A DNA stretch of 64,000 bases. Source: Bactrocera neohumeralis. Its lineage: Eukaryota; Arthropoda; Insecta; Diptera; Tephritidae. The translations under genes were made by a program, and so were the position numbers. The notes below the pieces were generated by a model, which saw only the letters and a program-made list of their open reading frames with translations, was not told the DNA's origin and ran no database searches. Below, piece after piece: positions 11,867-24,689 of the stretch; positions within the stretch are counted from its first letter, which is position 1; the number at the start of each line of letters is the position of its first letter. The stretch spans positions 21,826,635-21,890,634 of the forward strand of contig NC_065921.1 in NCBI RefSeq assembly GCF_024586455.1, read 5' to 3'.

Positions 11867-14159
11867 TTTATCACAGAGATATTTCAAAAATTTCCTCTTT
11901 ACTAACGTTTAAAACTGTTCTCATACTCTCACTAAACAAGCTAATGATTCGATAATACCTTAATAAATTTGTAATGTAAACAAGTATGTAAACACTTTGA
12001 ACATTTTGTAGTCCAGACAATGTCGCAGTCACGAGTACCATAGTCGGTGTTTATACTGAATTATTTATGAGCGGGTTATTATATAGTTACATATGTACTA
12101 GATGGCAGTTAACAGTTATCGTCTCATATGCAAATTGTCTGTCCACGCATAAGTAAATATGCTATTAAAACAAGAGTACTAAATAAGTTTGTATATAAAT
12201 TTCCATTGTCTTGTAAATACCGGTTTAGCCTTAGAGGTATTATCCTATTTAATAATACATATTTCGAGAATGAAGTGACTAAAGCTATTATAGCTGCAGT
12301 GTCTTAACCTCTTTGATGGAATAATTTGGTTTTCTTTTTGCAACTTGCTATAATTAGGCTTCACCTGTGCAAATGCGAACATAAATAATTTATTTAAATT
12401 TGCAAATAGGCTTTTGTCAGTGTCACTGGGACACTTTTTCAAGAACCTACAAAGACTTTTGTACATATACATACATAGATACATATATAGTATATTTTCT
12501 GAAAGACTAGTTCATGTTTAATGCCCAACCTATCGCGTTATATTTTGTTGCGGTTGTTTATTTATTTTCACCACATAACTAAATTTAGACCTGCTTCAAT
12601 TACGTTGTAACTCTTTAACGACCTAACTGCAGTGGTCATAAAGTTTCGCCGACAAACAAAAACAAAAGCAAAAGCAAACTAGACAGCCTGTCATTCAATG
12701 GCTTGCCATTTACGAATTTAGTCATACTTGGGAAGGTGTCGCTATGATCTAATTGTAAGTCACTTTAGTGACGGCTCGCGTGTCGTTGGATATATATGTA
12801 TGTATGTATATCGGTTATATATTTATACATTGTTTGTGCTGTCGTTTGGGTCTGTTGCATTTACTAATGGAGAGTAATTTCTAAAAATTTCCAAAAATTA
12901 TAAAATTCTTTTGAGAGCTATAATTAACGACTCGCAAATGTGTTAATGCATTCGGGAGTTACATCATCAGTTCAGAAATTGCTCGCATAAAATTTTTGTT
13001 CACATGCAATTAATTTGCTGAAAACTTCCATTATTTAAAAGTTGCAAGCAAATTGCTGTTTTTTTTTTATAGAAATTTAATTGTTATTTTTATGAAAAAT
13101 AATAGGTTCTGTTAGAAGAGCATTGGGTGCTGGAAATTAATATGGGCAAGCAGTGTTTCAAACTTGTAGAAAACGATTTAATAGTATTGTCAAATCGACA
13201 TCCATGGAAACATCAAGCTATGTATCAACTAATTAAGATGATTTGGAAGACATGGAGCTGATAACCCAATTAGCTCATGATATTAAAGTGAGTTATCAAT
13301 TAAAGGGAGTTTGATGGTAGATAAAGATCAAGGCATTTCTTATATATTATATTGTTAGCACGAGTATAAAGTGGAACGAAGATAGTCGAAAGTACTATCC
13401 CAAGGAAGGTCAGGAGACCTGTTATAAGAGTTGCCACATTCGGAAATTCGATTGGAATAAAGTTTTGTTTTGATAACTTAATTAGTTCTTGAGTTATTGC
13501 AAGGATTATAGAAATATGCAATGACGGGCTTATATGGAAAGTAGGCGTGTTGTGATCTGATTTACCCCAATTTTAAATTAATTTAATGTACTAGACATGC
13601 ACTTAAATTATATTCTAGCTTTCTTCGACTCACCATTTCTCTCCTCGCTATCGTTTGCGCTGTTGTCTTGCAAACAATATATGTAAGGGCAAGAACAAAA
13701 TTATCGACTTCAATGGACAAGACAGTACGTGGATACCTCTTTACAGAAGTATAACTGTAATCTTCAATGTTATCTGGTTTTGGTTTACAGTGAATGACTC
13801 AGACGACAAAAAAAGAAAATACACATTTTTTGAGTTTTTAAAAATTTAAGACTTAAAATAAATTATAATTGCTCATAGTAAGAAAATTAATGATTTATAA
13901 ATTTTTGTTTGTTTGGCGAGGAAAGAAGAATTTCTCCTCCCAAGCAATATTTACAACACAATTAAGTATGCGTTAGACGACATTTAAGCGCAGGGTTGCA
14001 TCGCCAGTGTCGACCTTTTGCTTGCACATCGGGTATAGTTTGATCGATTCGCTGGTCTTCAACGTTTGGCGAATTGTAGACGGTTTCTGTATAACAACAA
14101 CTGCAACAATATGTGTTGAAATTTATGTAGTGACATACAGAATTTTATCTAAAAGTAGG
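11867..14159. other. No gene seen
   Basis: More than 2 kb of AT-rich DNA, with TATATATGTATG near 12790-12830. ORFs at 12245-12484, 13300-13521 and 13655-13849 are motif-free. Bases 12600-12800 are a little GC-richer (for example AAAACAAAAGCAAAAGCAAA) without a coding signature. Confidence 0.5.
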
Positions 14160-14655
14160 CATGTCCCCGCATATTTATTGATTACATTGAAAAGGGAATC
14201 ATCAACGCCTACTAGTAGTGTATTGGACCGTTTGGAGAGCCAAACCGTCGAAAACCGGCCAAATTTTATGAAAAAAGTGCTGTTTCACCAAGTCAATGCA
14301 CCGTGTCACAAGTCAGTGTACACGATGGCAAAAGTCCATGAATTGGGCTTCTAATAGCTTCCGCATCCACGGTATTCTCCAGATCAGAATCAAAGCGGCT
14401 ATTTCCTGTTCTCATATCTCAAAAGAATGCTTGGTAGGAAGAAATTTTCGTCGAATGCAGAGGTGATCGCTGAAACGAGCCAGTTTTGAAGCAAAGGACA
14501 AATCGTACTACAAAAATTGTATCGAAAAGTTGGAAATTCACTATAATCAGTATATTACCCATGAATGGAACTATATCGATTAAAAAGAAAACGAATTTTG
14601 CTTAAAAACTGTGTTTTAATATGGAAGGCCGGGGAATTTTTAATTGACTTGTAAT
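14160..14655 (+). pseudogene. mariner transposase relic (irritans-like), C-terminal half
   Basis: The frame from about 14165 reads AYLLITLKRESS, matching the LIDYLEKG segment of irritans-type mariners in a shifted frame. It continues to NRPNFMKKVLFHQVNAPCHK and MAKVHELGF, a stop at 14352, then LLPHPRYSPD and FLFSYLKRMLGRKKFSSNAE in further pieces. The second catalytic Asp of FHQDNAPCH is Val (GTC, 14292-14294), and the third acid region APSDYF reads QSGYF. The 3' end GGAAGGCCGGGGAATTTTTA near 14620 looks like a mariner terminus. The left half is missing. A dead fragment, on the same strand as the relic at 40085. Confidence 0.8.
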
Positions 14656-15984
14656 GATACCTTAATTTTTTTTCGACTAATCTTTGTATTTAGTATCGGA
14701 TCACCGTTAGATGACTAATTTTTATAATTCTTCCAACTTCTTGTGGCTTCAGCAATAAGTGACTATAAATCACAACTAATATGATAAGACTTTATATGAG
14801 TGTATAAGTACATATGTATATAGTATTATACAGTTTAATTCTTTGCGCTACTTCAATTCTTTAACATTTACGATCTCTTCAGCACCTCTGCAATACTTAT
14901 AAGCACTCGAAGTAAGCTCACAAACACACTTTTCTAACATTACAAATAAAAAGTCGCAAAAAGCTTAACGTATACCTTATAAGACAACAGATTACTGGGT
15001 CATTGATTTTTAATTCCAGCCATTAAGAAGTAGTACGGAAATGACAACCACTTAATTGTTATTATTGTTATTACTGCTCTCTTGGCGTATTGACGATTTT
15101 CTGCACATTGTGACGTGCGGAGTTCATTCACTTGCCAATTCAGTTAAATTGTTTATTATTGTCAGTGTTGTTGTTGTGGTTGTTGTTTTGTATGGCACAT
15201 TGCAGTTGTTGTTAGCAACATTATACTTGTTGTTGTTTTAGTTAGCGAGCGTTTACTTTCTGTTTTTGTGTTTAGCTTTCTAAACATGTCGGGCATAGCA
15301 CGAAAGAAATTCGAAATGTGAGAGAAAAGAGAAGTGAAGTGCAGAAGTAATGATATATGAGCACAAGTGCAAAAGATAATGCTGGTGAGCTGGTGGAAAG
15401 TGAGACATGCAACAATTTAAACTTGAAATACCAACAGATTCGAACATACCTAAGTATGTGATTGCATGACAAGCAGGTATCTAAGTAAGTAGATTAAGAA
15501 AGTCTAACAGTATTGGCATATTTCTCTTCTTCTCTGGAGTACAAGTAAATAAATTTGAGCTTCAAAACATTTTAAGGCGATGTTACGGAGCGCGTGCGTC
15601 TAATTGTTGTTGAGTAGAGTTATGAGCTCACAGTCTTGTATTCAAGTGTTTATATGAATGAGGTTAAGGCGAGTTATGATAGTATATATTTAGTTTGGAG
15701 TACTCAAGTAAATCAGTTCAATACTTTTTTTTCGAAAAAAGTATTGAAGTTTTGAAAAAAGTAATTAAATATATAAAAATACTAGCAGATCCGGTCATGC
15801 GTTGCTGTGGTATACATTTTATACTATTATTCATATAATAAACTTTTCAATATGGTGAAAATTTTATTAAAGAATAAAGGCGAAAACGTTTTTGTCGATA
15901 TAAAAATCCAAGGGATTGTGCTTGAGGTTTAATTTTGAATATGTTCATACAAATGAATTTCATTGGAAAAATAACGAATTTAAG
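14656..15984. other. No gene seen; TTG-rich tract
   Basis: Bases 15056-15240 carry TTATTGTTATT and GTTGTTGTTG words, a simple-sequence tract that gives a 61-codon Leu/Val ORF of no weight. A GCACAAGTGCAAAAGATAAT region near 15360 is non-coding. Confidence 0.5.
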
Positions 15985-16160
15985 GCTGCTTTCTCAATGT
16001 CTGGTTATCAGCCTTTCTGCCCAGTTAATATAGTGTCCATTTAATAGAGCTTTCACTACATTTTTTTTATTTATGAATTGTTTTTACTATCCTATATTCT
16101 AAGTTAGTTCGAACTGGATACAGTGTGCTAAATTTTGCTAACAACGGTTTAGTAGCTAAT
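15985..16160 (+). repeat. Second copy of the GGTTA-word dispersed repeat
   Basis: TTTCTCAATGTCTGGTTATC at about 15990 is the reverse complement of the word at 2143-2162, followed by a weakly matching AGTTAATATAGTGTCC. Limits are uncertain. Confidence 0.35.
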
Positions 16161-16394
16161 GAGTACATCGCGGACAAAAAACGTGACACATAATTTTTAT
16201 ATATAAAGATTTGAATTTAAAGTTCAATTGCTAAACATTTTTACATAAAATAGACATAACTAAAACTTCACTTAGGAGACGAAGGTAGTGTGGAGTAAGA
16301 AAAAATTTAATTATTTTTCTAAGTATAAATAATAGGTTATTTTAAATATACTTTCATGGTTTTTTACTATGTTTGAAAATTAGTTATATTTTTG

Positions 16395-16560
16395 CTTTAG
16401 TATCAGGCTGTATCTCTAAGCTTATCTCAAGGCCGTATATCCGAAACTATTACTCGGATCAACTTGAAAATTTACAACACTATTATAGAGGTGAGAGAGT
16501 TCAATAAGACAATAAAAACCGTAAACCCTAAAAACATGTAACCCTAAAATTTCAAGTCTC
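16395..16560 (-). mobile_element. TTAA-type MITE relic
   Basis: Read on the minus strand: GGGTTACATGTTTTTAGGGT, then TAAATTTTCAAGTTGATCCG, AGTAATAGTTTCGGATATAC and GGCCTTGAG. These are the first ~150 bp of the element seen complete at 31078-31745 and 44956-45448. The rest is missing. Confidence 0.65.
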
Positions 16561-16864
16561 GCTAGTTTGGTGGGATGTCTGATGGTACGCGCTCCCAAGT
16601 GTTTAAATTTTGACCTCCCAAACGCGGAATAGTAAAAAAAGGAAGGGTTGAGTTGCTTCCGCCTCATCTTCTTTCATACAGCTTCTGCAAATGGCGTCTG
16701 GTAAGATTCCCAACTTTACAACATAGACGCTAATAGAACAATGGCCTGTTAAAAGGCCTTACTGAGGGAAAAAAGATCACTAGATCTCCTGCGATCAATC
16801 TTGGGTCAAAAGGCTTTTGCGATTATAGCGTTAAAGGATATAAATCTTTATTCTGATTCGGATC
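16561..16864. other. No gene seen
   Basis: Short non-coding gap. The minus-strand ORF at 16422-16667 overlaps the MITE relic and is not a gene. Confidence 0.5.
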
Positions 16865-17245
16865 AGTCAGTTTGAATGACAGCTAAGGCCTGTAGTGATC
16901 CAAACTTAACAGTTCTGAGATTGTAACGCTGCCTTGGATATTAATCTATGCCGAATTTCGTGAAAATACCTTGACAAATAAACTAGTTATTCATAAAAGG
17001 ACTTCGGTTTGATTGAACAGTTGTGTGATAGCTATATGTTATTATTATCAGATATCAGTGGACACAACAAATGAGCAGATTTTTGGTGAGAAAAGAACAA
17101 GTACAAAGTTTCAGACAAATATCTCAAAAACTGAGATACTATTATATTTCGCGTATTTACAGACGGATATGGCTAAATCGAGTCGGCTCGTCATGATGAT
17201 CATTTATATATCTATACCGTATAGAGTCTCCGGCGTTTTCTTTTC
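16865..17245 (+). repeat. Tephritid-type dispersed repeat, copy b
   Basis: Shared words include GCCGAATTTCGTGAAAATAC, CTTGACAAAT, GATAGCTATATGTTATTATT, ACAAATGAGCAGATTTTTGG and GACGGATATGGCTAAATCGA, in the same order as the copy at 27905. It is diverged and its last part is eroded. Confidence 0.75.
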
Positions 17246-17329
17246 GTTGTTAAAAAACAGTAATTTTTTAAGAAAAAGTTATCATACAATATTTAATATT
17301 TTATATATATTAATATTTTTCAAAAGTTA

Positions 17330-17755
17330 ATTTTTTTTATTCAAAGTCGTTTACTTGTGCTTCGATAGAGCGTTTAGCCCGGTCAATTAGCATTTCAAAT
17401 GAGTGTTTAAGGTCATTTTTCGGAAGGCTCTTGAGAATATCCAGTGTCCTTTCATGGGCAAATGAAGTTTTCCAAATAGGTAAAAATCACAGGGTGCCAG
17501 ATCAGGTGAGAAGGGTGAGTGATTAATGGTTAATACAATCAGTGACAATAATGACACGGCGCATTATCGTGCAACAGGTGCCAGGACCCAGCCTCACGGT
17601 ATTGTGGTCGAGCACGACGATTGCGTGACAAAAGACGCTTCATAACACCAAGGTAAAACACAGCATTAATCGTTTGGCCAGGTGGGACGAACTCTCGGTG
17701 TACAATACCCTCGGAATCGTAAAAACAAATCAGCATTGTCTTTATTTTTGACTGA
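17330..17755 (-). pseudogene. mariner transposase relic, C-terminal half
   Basis: The minus-strand frame reads MLICFYDSEGIVHREFVPPG, then LGVMKRLLSRNRRARPQYRE and WHLLHDNAPCH, the second catalytic segment with its Asp intact. A stop follows at 17539-17541. Later parts lie in other frames as YLENFICP and KGHW-like words, and the end reads EAQVNDFE in place of the EAEGDYFE of copy A. It belongs to the same broad mariner group as the elements at 6752 and 60476, but is a diverged subfamily. The N-terminal half is absent, and a few tens of residues between the second and third acids are lost. Confidence 0.78.
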
Positions 17756-19719
17756 TTTCTTTACAAAATATTTACTTTGAAGTTCTAATAATTAATACTG
17801 AATATTAATATTACATTTTTTACAGATATTAAAAATATGACTCATACGCTATGTCTTACTTTGGATCCTTCTTATACATACATATGTACATTAGAGTGGG
17901 TTGATTTACAGGCAGCCAAAAAGCGCGTATGTGCAAATGTTCTACAGATTATACTGAATAACTTTGCTAAAGAGGTTAAAGGTCTAACATCGGTTTTAGG
18001 CAAGCGATCTAGGATTTTAGAGATCATAAAAATTTGTTCATCAGTTTTTGAGATAGCTCAAGAAATTTGATATTCTATTGATCATTTGTTGGAATTATAC
18101 AGAGCGAAAAACTATAATAAATAACCCCCATACTACCGATTATTCCGATCCGCCTTAAAAATTGCTGTCTCGAAGTCGTTTTTAGACTCATACAAAAAGC
18201 TGATTTCTAAATGCATTAAGCAATTACTAAACATTAAGAATAATAATCGGTCTCCTCTGGTACATCACATATGATAGTTTTTATAGAGAACTAAAAATAG
18301 CATATTTCGCTCCAGTAATACAAAACTTTCGCTCAAAATAAAAATAAGAGCAAGAAGAGAACCGCCATGACTTTTAGAGTGCAATAAGCAATGAAAAGAA
18401 TGTCATCTAGTATTTTGGACCTTTAGATTATATTACATTAAGACTTATTACTTGCATGCTGGTAGCTTATTATACAATATAAGTAGCTTCAATACAGTGT
18501 TGCTAAAAGTCACTTAAGCGTTAATACCTAGTACTTTCCTAATTGCTGATTTTAATTGCAACTGTAAAATATGATTACAAACAGTTCACCTAAGTGAAAA
18601 TAATTCTCGAAACATTTAAATTTAGGCGCAATAATTGAGTTAATTGCCGCTTTTTGTGTTATGAGTAAGAATAAATTACGCTACACAATGTCTGTCATAA
18701 TAGAAAAAACACTTAAAATATGTGTAATGCTGTCATCAGTAAGTAATAATTTCCAAGTGATAAATTTTCCGTTCATCTTCAATTTATATTTAATTATTTG
18801 TCAAATAAATTGCTTTCTCACGCTTTTTAGAGATCTAATTAATGACTACAGAATGACGGTAGTCTTTGAAATTCGCAAGAGTTGACAGCATACAAATGTA
18901 TATATATATATAGATATATATACATACACATATATGCTGTTAACTGCATGTGTATATATTAGAATGTGCAAATATTTCCACTCTAGCGCTCACATAATAC
19001 AACACATTTCACTTTGGTATTCCCTAATTTGTTTATTATGCAATTAGAAGTAATTAATAAAACCACACATACACTCTCCCACAGGTGCAAAAAAAATAAT
19101 ACTTGGCTGAAAAACTATTGTGCTTTAGAATTATATAATCGCAATTTTATAATAAAGTTGTTATATGGCCCGTCATCTCCCAGTGGAATAGTACGGCAAG
19201 TATTATTTAATTTGCTTTAATAGTGCGGCTGGAACGGAAATGTGAAAATTTATAGCCTTGATATACATACTATATGTATATTATGTGGTGTGTTGATATT
19301 TTGCTGTTTTAATGGCTAAAGAACACTCACACTGAACAAAATTCTCTAATCTTTTCTTTAGTTTTTTTTTAAGCTAGTAATGGGCTTGCGTTTACGTAAT
19401 GGATGCTCAATTAGCGGCACTTTGGTCCCGTCAAATTGATTGTCTAGCGTGCCCCGTCGCTGATTCTTTATGACTTAACTGCGATTGCGGTGATGCTAAA
19501 CTTTTTCAACAAATGAATGAATAAACTGTAAATAATTGGAATTAAAGGCTTATTAATTTTTTTTCTCTAGTTTGCTTAATGTTTTACTGGGTGCTTCCCT
19601 ACACTAAATAGAACGTTCACTAATGTAATCAATGACAATAGAACAATAGAAAAAAATTTCATTCATTGTTTTACTTGTTAATTTTCTAGTGTAGAGCATT
19701 AATAGTTAGGGCTGGGAAA
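17756..19719. other. No gene seen; TA microsatellite
   Basis: AT-rich DNA with TATATATATATAGATATATA at 18899-18920. ORFs at 17837-18070, 18661-18885 and 19014-19220 have no recognised domains. A GC-richer patch at 19380-19490 (GGGCTTGCGTTTACG) shows no frame. Confidence 0.5.
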
Positions 19720-20515
19720 TCCAGATATTCACCATTCGCCAAACCTTAGTAACGAAAATCGACATGCACAACCTCTTCGCCGATTTCAAATCTGTTCTTG
19801 ATAGCACAAAAAGGAGCTGCCTTGATGCGGATTTGTCTAAATTTGGTATCCACGCAAAACTAATGTGGGTGTGTAAACTGTCGTTGAGCAATACCAAAAG
19901 TTCCATCAAGATCGGTTGGATCTCTCCGAGCCGGAAGAAAAATTGGAGAAAATAATTCGAGCTGCAGAGCTAAATAGAGAAGGTACAATCTTCTCCAAGA
20001 GTGTACAGCTGCTGGCGTACGCCGATGATGTTGATATTTCTGTGCCGTTCTGCTTTTTTCAGATTGGAAAAGGCAACGAAGTGTATGGGTCTAATAGCGA
20101 ACGAGGACAAAACGACATGACAGGAGATATGTCATTAAACAAACGGTCATCATATTCGCGACTTGGCCCGCACGGCACTGTTGACAGTCATAACTTAGAA
20201 GTCGTAGATAATTTCGTCTAACTTGGAACCAGCATCAACAATATCAACCTTGAAATCCTACCCAGAATCACTTTTGTCAACAGGTGCTACTTTGGACTGA
20301 GTAAGTAATTGAATAGTCAAGTCTTATCCCGACGAACAAAAACCAAACTATACAAGTCCCGTCCTGCTATATGGTGGGGAGGCATGGACAATGACGTTAC
20401 CTGATGAGTCGGCCTTAGGGGTGTTCGAGAGAAAGGTTTTGCAGAAGATTTATGGTCAACGGCAAGTACCGCAGTCGATGTTAATTCGACTATGACCGCA
20501 TAAGTAGTGCCTATG
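19720..20515 (+). pseudogene. RTE-like non-LTR retrotransposon, truncated and deleted
   Basis: Homologous to the copy at 47695-49159. The finger/palm start reads MHNLFADFKSVLDSTKRSCL (from 19764) and MWVCKLSLSNTKSSIKIG. About 30 codons (the KRGFRQGDS block) are then deleted, and the frame shifts to LEKIIRAAELNREGTIFSKS and LLAYADDVDIS, with the palm YADD intact at 20018-20029. A segment is lost at the thumb, and then DSHNLEVVDNFV is followed by a TAA stop at 20219-20221. Farther on, VLLYGGEAWTM and VFERKVLQKIYG remain before a jump at about 20465 to a decayed 3' end (TATGACCGCATAAG). Truncated at both 5' side and interior. Confidence 0.85.
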
Positions 20516-21589
20516 CTAGTAAAATATATTAGTATTTAACTACTTTGCATATTCAGAAACAAATTTTATTTTTTTATTGACGATAATACGGAAATTAAAA
20601 AGCAGTAACTATTATAAACATTGTTAAACAATTAACTGAACGCGATTGCGTTTGATGCGCAGAAAATATTTAAAAAATCAATTTAAATTTTTGCTTATTA
20701 AAATAGCTCAATAATAGCGGGGAATTTCCGTTATCTCAATGCTTTTTTAACCATCAAAATCAATATATACTTCACACGCTGTGTGTCAGAAGTGAGTTGC
20801 ATGTTTATTTTGTACAATTTAAAGCACAGTTATATTTTATTATTAGATAATTTACATACAATTGAAAATCTATTATGTAGTCACAGCAGAGCGTATTAAG
20901 TAATTATCACTTGACTGCTTTGTAATAGTGAGGTTAGAATTATTTTTTTCTAGCAGCGATCAACTATTCATATTTTTTCTATTCATTCATAGCTGATATG
21001 GCATGAATAATCTTAGAAAATTTTTTTTAAGGTCGTGTAGCAGATATTTTTTAAGAAACCTTCACCGAAAAGTTTTCAGAACTATTTGCATTCAACATTG
21101 TCTTTTTAATTTACATGTACTAAGTTCAATATAATATGAGCATTTAATACTCCCGTGAATTACAAATTTATATTGTCTATAAAGAGTAGTAAGCAGGAAG
21201 CTTAGTGAATAATAAAGTACCTCAACGTTCATTAAAAATTAAAAAAATCCATTAATCGCAATTGACTCAACATTTTCGTGCGATCATTTTTCATCGCTTA
21301 CACTCAGGACTGATTAATCGTAAAATGCATCAAAAAATTAATATGAACTGTAATATTCAAATAGCCCTAAACTGTAGGAATATATTATTTTAAACAGAAT
21401 TTTGACCTTCACTTTGAAAGTTCTAATAATGGATATTGAATTATGTATTCAGCCTGTCTGTAAATCCTTAATATAAATATATAGAATATTCAAATAGTTT
21501 CCCTTTATTATGATACTGCATAAGAAACTAACCAAAACCGATCGTTTTGAGATACAATCTGTAGTAACCAATACAAACTTGGTTTCGTC
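20516..21589. other. No gene seen
   Basis: AT-rich DNA with no ORF worth noting and no repeat recognised. Confidence 0.5.
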
Positions 21590-22060
21590 ACTTCCATTCT
21601 GGTAATTCTAATGTCAAAGATGCGCCACGCTCTGGATCCCATAGAAATCATCTAGTTCATTTGTCATGTTAGCACTATTTCGATCATCCAGTAACTAATC
21701 ATTGCATCGCTTGAATTTCCATCTGCGTATGTCAGCTAAATCTCATCACAATCGATCCATTTCAGAAACGGGTTTTCCGAACCGTACTGAGCTGACCCAA
21801 ACAGTGGCCCAGCCAAATTGGCGGTCAGCAAGGTTACGCTTAGTTTAAACAGATTGTCAAAGAGTAATATGCTATGAGCTCCTCGTCTAAAGTCAAACTC
21901 TTAATTCGGACTTGTACTGTTCATAATTAGACCATCTGAAGTTGCAATCGAAAAAAGCGGGCAGCGTTGGTCAATAGCACATAAATTGAGCTCAATCAGG
22001 GCAATCACGTGGAACTCTATGAGAGTGGAGTATTTGACCTATTTTGGATCATTCTAACTA
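21590..22060 (+). pseudogene. mariner relic of the cecropia-like type
   Basis: Not visible as one ORF. With stops read through, one frame gives FHSGNSNVKDAPRSGS (about 21592-21640). Another gives QTVAQPNWRSARLRLV, a stop, then VICYELLV, a stop, SQTLNSDLYCS and LDHLKLQSKKAGSV (about 21797-21978). These match the order CHFHSGN..DVKDAPRSGRP and YELL-GQTLNSDLYCQQLD of cecropia-subfamily mariners. Residues resembling QDNARPH are garbled near 21990-22010. Both flanks are eroded. It is a third mariner lineage in the window and much older than copies A and B. Confidence 0.75.
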
Positions 22061-22099
22061 TGCTAAATGTAACCTTTATTATTGTATAATGCAAAACCA

Positions 22100-22400
22100 A
22101 GTGTTTTTTAACTTCACCTAATATATAAGTTCGCACCCCACACATTTAAAAAGTAGCATATGATGCATTAATATCATATGATACAAAGCAATAGAATACG
22201 ACACCAACTAAATCGCTTAGAGTGCGACACGTGTAGTGGTGGCGAGTGGCGACCTGTGGAGCAAACTCCATACCCGTTGCAGCGGCAAACATAGGTTTAG
22301 AGTTAAGTGTAGTTAATTGTAAACTTTAGTTCTTACACAGAAGTCAATAAAGGAGCATTGCTTCCAAAAAAAGGAGCATAGCTCCCGAAAAGATATGTTT
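22100..22400 (+). repeat. Possible solo LTR-like or unassigned repeat
   Basis: A GC-richer block holds TGTAGTGGTGGCGAGTGGCG, ACCTGTGGAGCAAACTCC, an AATAAA at about 22347 and a paired AGGAGCATTGCTTCC / AGGAGCATAGCTCCC. TGGCGACC resembles a retrotransposon primer-binding site, and CATATGATGCATTAATATCATATG upstream is palindromic. No gag or pol remains, and no matching second LTR was found, so the LTR idea is weak. Confidence 0.2.
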
Positions 22401-22839
22401 TTATAAAAAACTAAATAAAAGTTTTTAACTTACATATATGTAACATAACAATATCTAACGATCTCTGATTTACGACTTTGTTTTCAGCAAATATATATGT
22501 AGATACATTTTTATATCGCAGATAGTATTAATTACATCTGTTATTTAATTAGCTACTGTTATTATTACTGTTATAATGGCATATACAAGAATATAGATAA
22601 GAAAGTACTCAAGAATTTACTGAAGTATTTGTTGTTTTATTTAAAACAGCTGTGTTTATGTCTGCTTCTGGTAAACCTAGCACAAGTGTTTCTACGTAAT
22701 TTAAGGTAAGAATTTAATAAGAAAATAAATATTTTATTTTTTGAAATAATTGTTATATCAACTGCAAAAATAGGGGTTAATTTTAAAGCTGCAAAGAGTA
22801 TAAGTATATGATCTATCTACAAACAGGGCTTTTTCATAG

Positions 22840-23880
22840 GGACGCTACAAAAAGTAGACCGATAGAGACAGCAAACGATGCTATATTTCATCCCGCTCTT
22901 TTGAAATTTCTGATCAGTAAGGTTTGCCATATCATCATGGAACAATGATCATACGATCCAACAACGGGTCGAAATACCGACATTGGGAGTCAGTGGCCGC
23001 AACTTTAAGAGCACTACGTCAAATTTATGGTCGTCATAATCGTCCTGGCAGACGAACAATTGAACATTTAGTGGAAAAATAGAAGAAAAATGTGAATCCA
23101 AAGAAGTGCCCATAGTGTCGAGAATATCACTTCCACTTGCGCATCAATTGAGGAAGACCTAAACTAGTCTCTCACACGTCGTTCTCAAGCGTTGGGCATC
23201 TTTGTGACGTCCTTGTGGTGATTTTTCGAAAAGATCTTGATCTGAAGCCGCTTGACCATATAATCGCCGTATGTTCATGAATTGGGCTAAGCAACAACAT
23301 GAAAATGATCCGGATTTTCATCGAAAAATCATTTAGCGATGAAGCTTATTTTTGACTGAATGACTTCGTCAATAAAAAAAATACGGCTTTGGTCAGGCAG
23401 CAATCCACACGTACTTCATGAGTCACCATTGCATCCCGATAAAATTACGTTTTGATGCGGTTTATGCGCCAACGGCGTTATTGGGCCGTACTTCTTCCGC
23501 AATGATCAAAACTGGCACGTTGTTGTGAATGGGAGTCGCTACCGCTCAATGATATCCGAATATTTATGGAATTTGAGATGATGTGGACTTGGTTGATCAG
23601 TGGTTTCAATAGGAAGGCGCCACACAGCCATTGCCACTACCAATTTATTGAAAATCAAGTTTGGTGAACGTGTTATCTCACAAAATGGCCCAGTTAATTG
23701 GAATTGGCTATCTCGGTCGTGCGATTTGATGCCGTTAGACTATTTTCTGTGCGGCTCTATGCCAACAAACCAGCGACGATTGATGAAAAAAAAAATTCTA
23801 AGCATTCAGTTTTTTGAAAGAATTTAATCCGATTGTACACTCCCATATAATAAATAGTTTCAGAAGAGGAAATGATTTTT
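22840..23880 (+). pseudogene. Tc1/mariner transposase relic (DUF4817 type), near full length
   Basis: Same family as 1-843. With stops read through, the N-terminal domain reads WESVAATLRALRQIYGRHNR and PGRRTIEHLVEK before a stop (about 22990-23083). Next come SLTRRSQALGI (about 23168-23200) and KDLDLKPLDH-like words in shifted frames. The catalytic core follows: FSDEAYF with the first Asp at 23338, NPHVLHESPLHPDKITF, GVIGPYFFRND and VVNGSRYRSMISEYLW. The second motif FQQDGAT reads FQ-stop-EGAT (TAG 23610-23612, Asp to Glu 23613-23615). The open tail has SQNGPVNWNWLSRSCDLMPL and DYFLCG, keeping the third acid. At least five stops make it inactive. Confidence 0.82.
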
Positions 23881-24689
23881 GTTGGATTTGATACTTAGAA
23901 CATTATCAAAATTACTTATAGAAGTTAAAACTAAATTACGATCATATTTGAATCTGCAGATATTTTTTATGTTCTTTCCAGTAACCATTTGTTCTTTCAC
24001 TAAAACAACATTCTATCGTATCAAATAATTTCGCAAAAGATCTTATCAAATATTTAGAAGACGTTGATGTATTTTATTGAATCTTGTTTTCTATGATTCG
24101 CAACACTCTACATATAAAACTTCCCATAAGTCAGAAGGCGTTGAATCACTTAATTACTGTAGAATAAAAATTAATTGGCCATTCTGTAGATTAATTTTGA
24201 AGTGTTATTTCTATTTTTACAGTCTAACATACATCATAATCTTTAATCGTATATACAAACACATATCAATCATAAATTTTGTGCATGATTTTTTATCTCG
24301 CTTCATTTATGGCTCCAGACGAGCCCGATAATGGCTTACTACATATAATTTCTAAAGAGCCAGTTGGTAATTCATGTTAATCTACTGCCGGTGGCCATAA
24401 AAATTGCCTTTAAATCTTAAACAAAAATTTCGTCAAATCTTGGCAATCAACTAAGCACGGCTATTAGTCACGATAAACTTGAACTTCGGCAGGTTAAAGC
24501 TGTATTTCGAATTTTTATTTTAACAAACAAGAAATATGCTTGGCTAAAATATACATACACACATGTATATGGTTTCAGCCGGCGAAATCCGCACTACGCA
24601 GCGCGTAAAACGTGACTACAACAAATTAAAACAATCAAACATTCAATTAAACCAGCGCTGAAGCCAAAACCGAGTTGATGACACTCGAC
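23881..24689. other. No gene seen
   Basis: AT-rich DNA; the ORF at 24077-24331 is motif-free. Confidence 0.5.
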
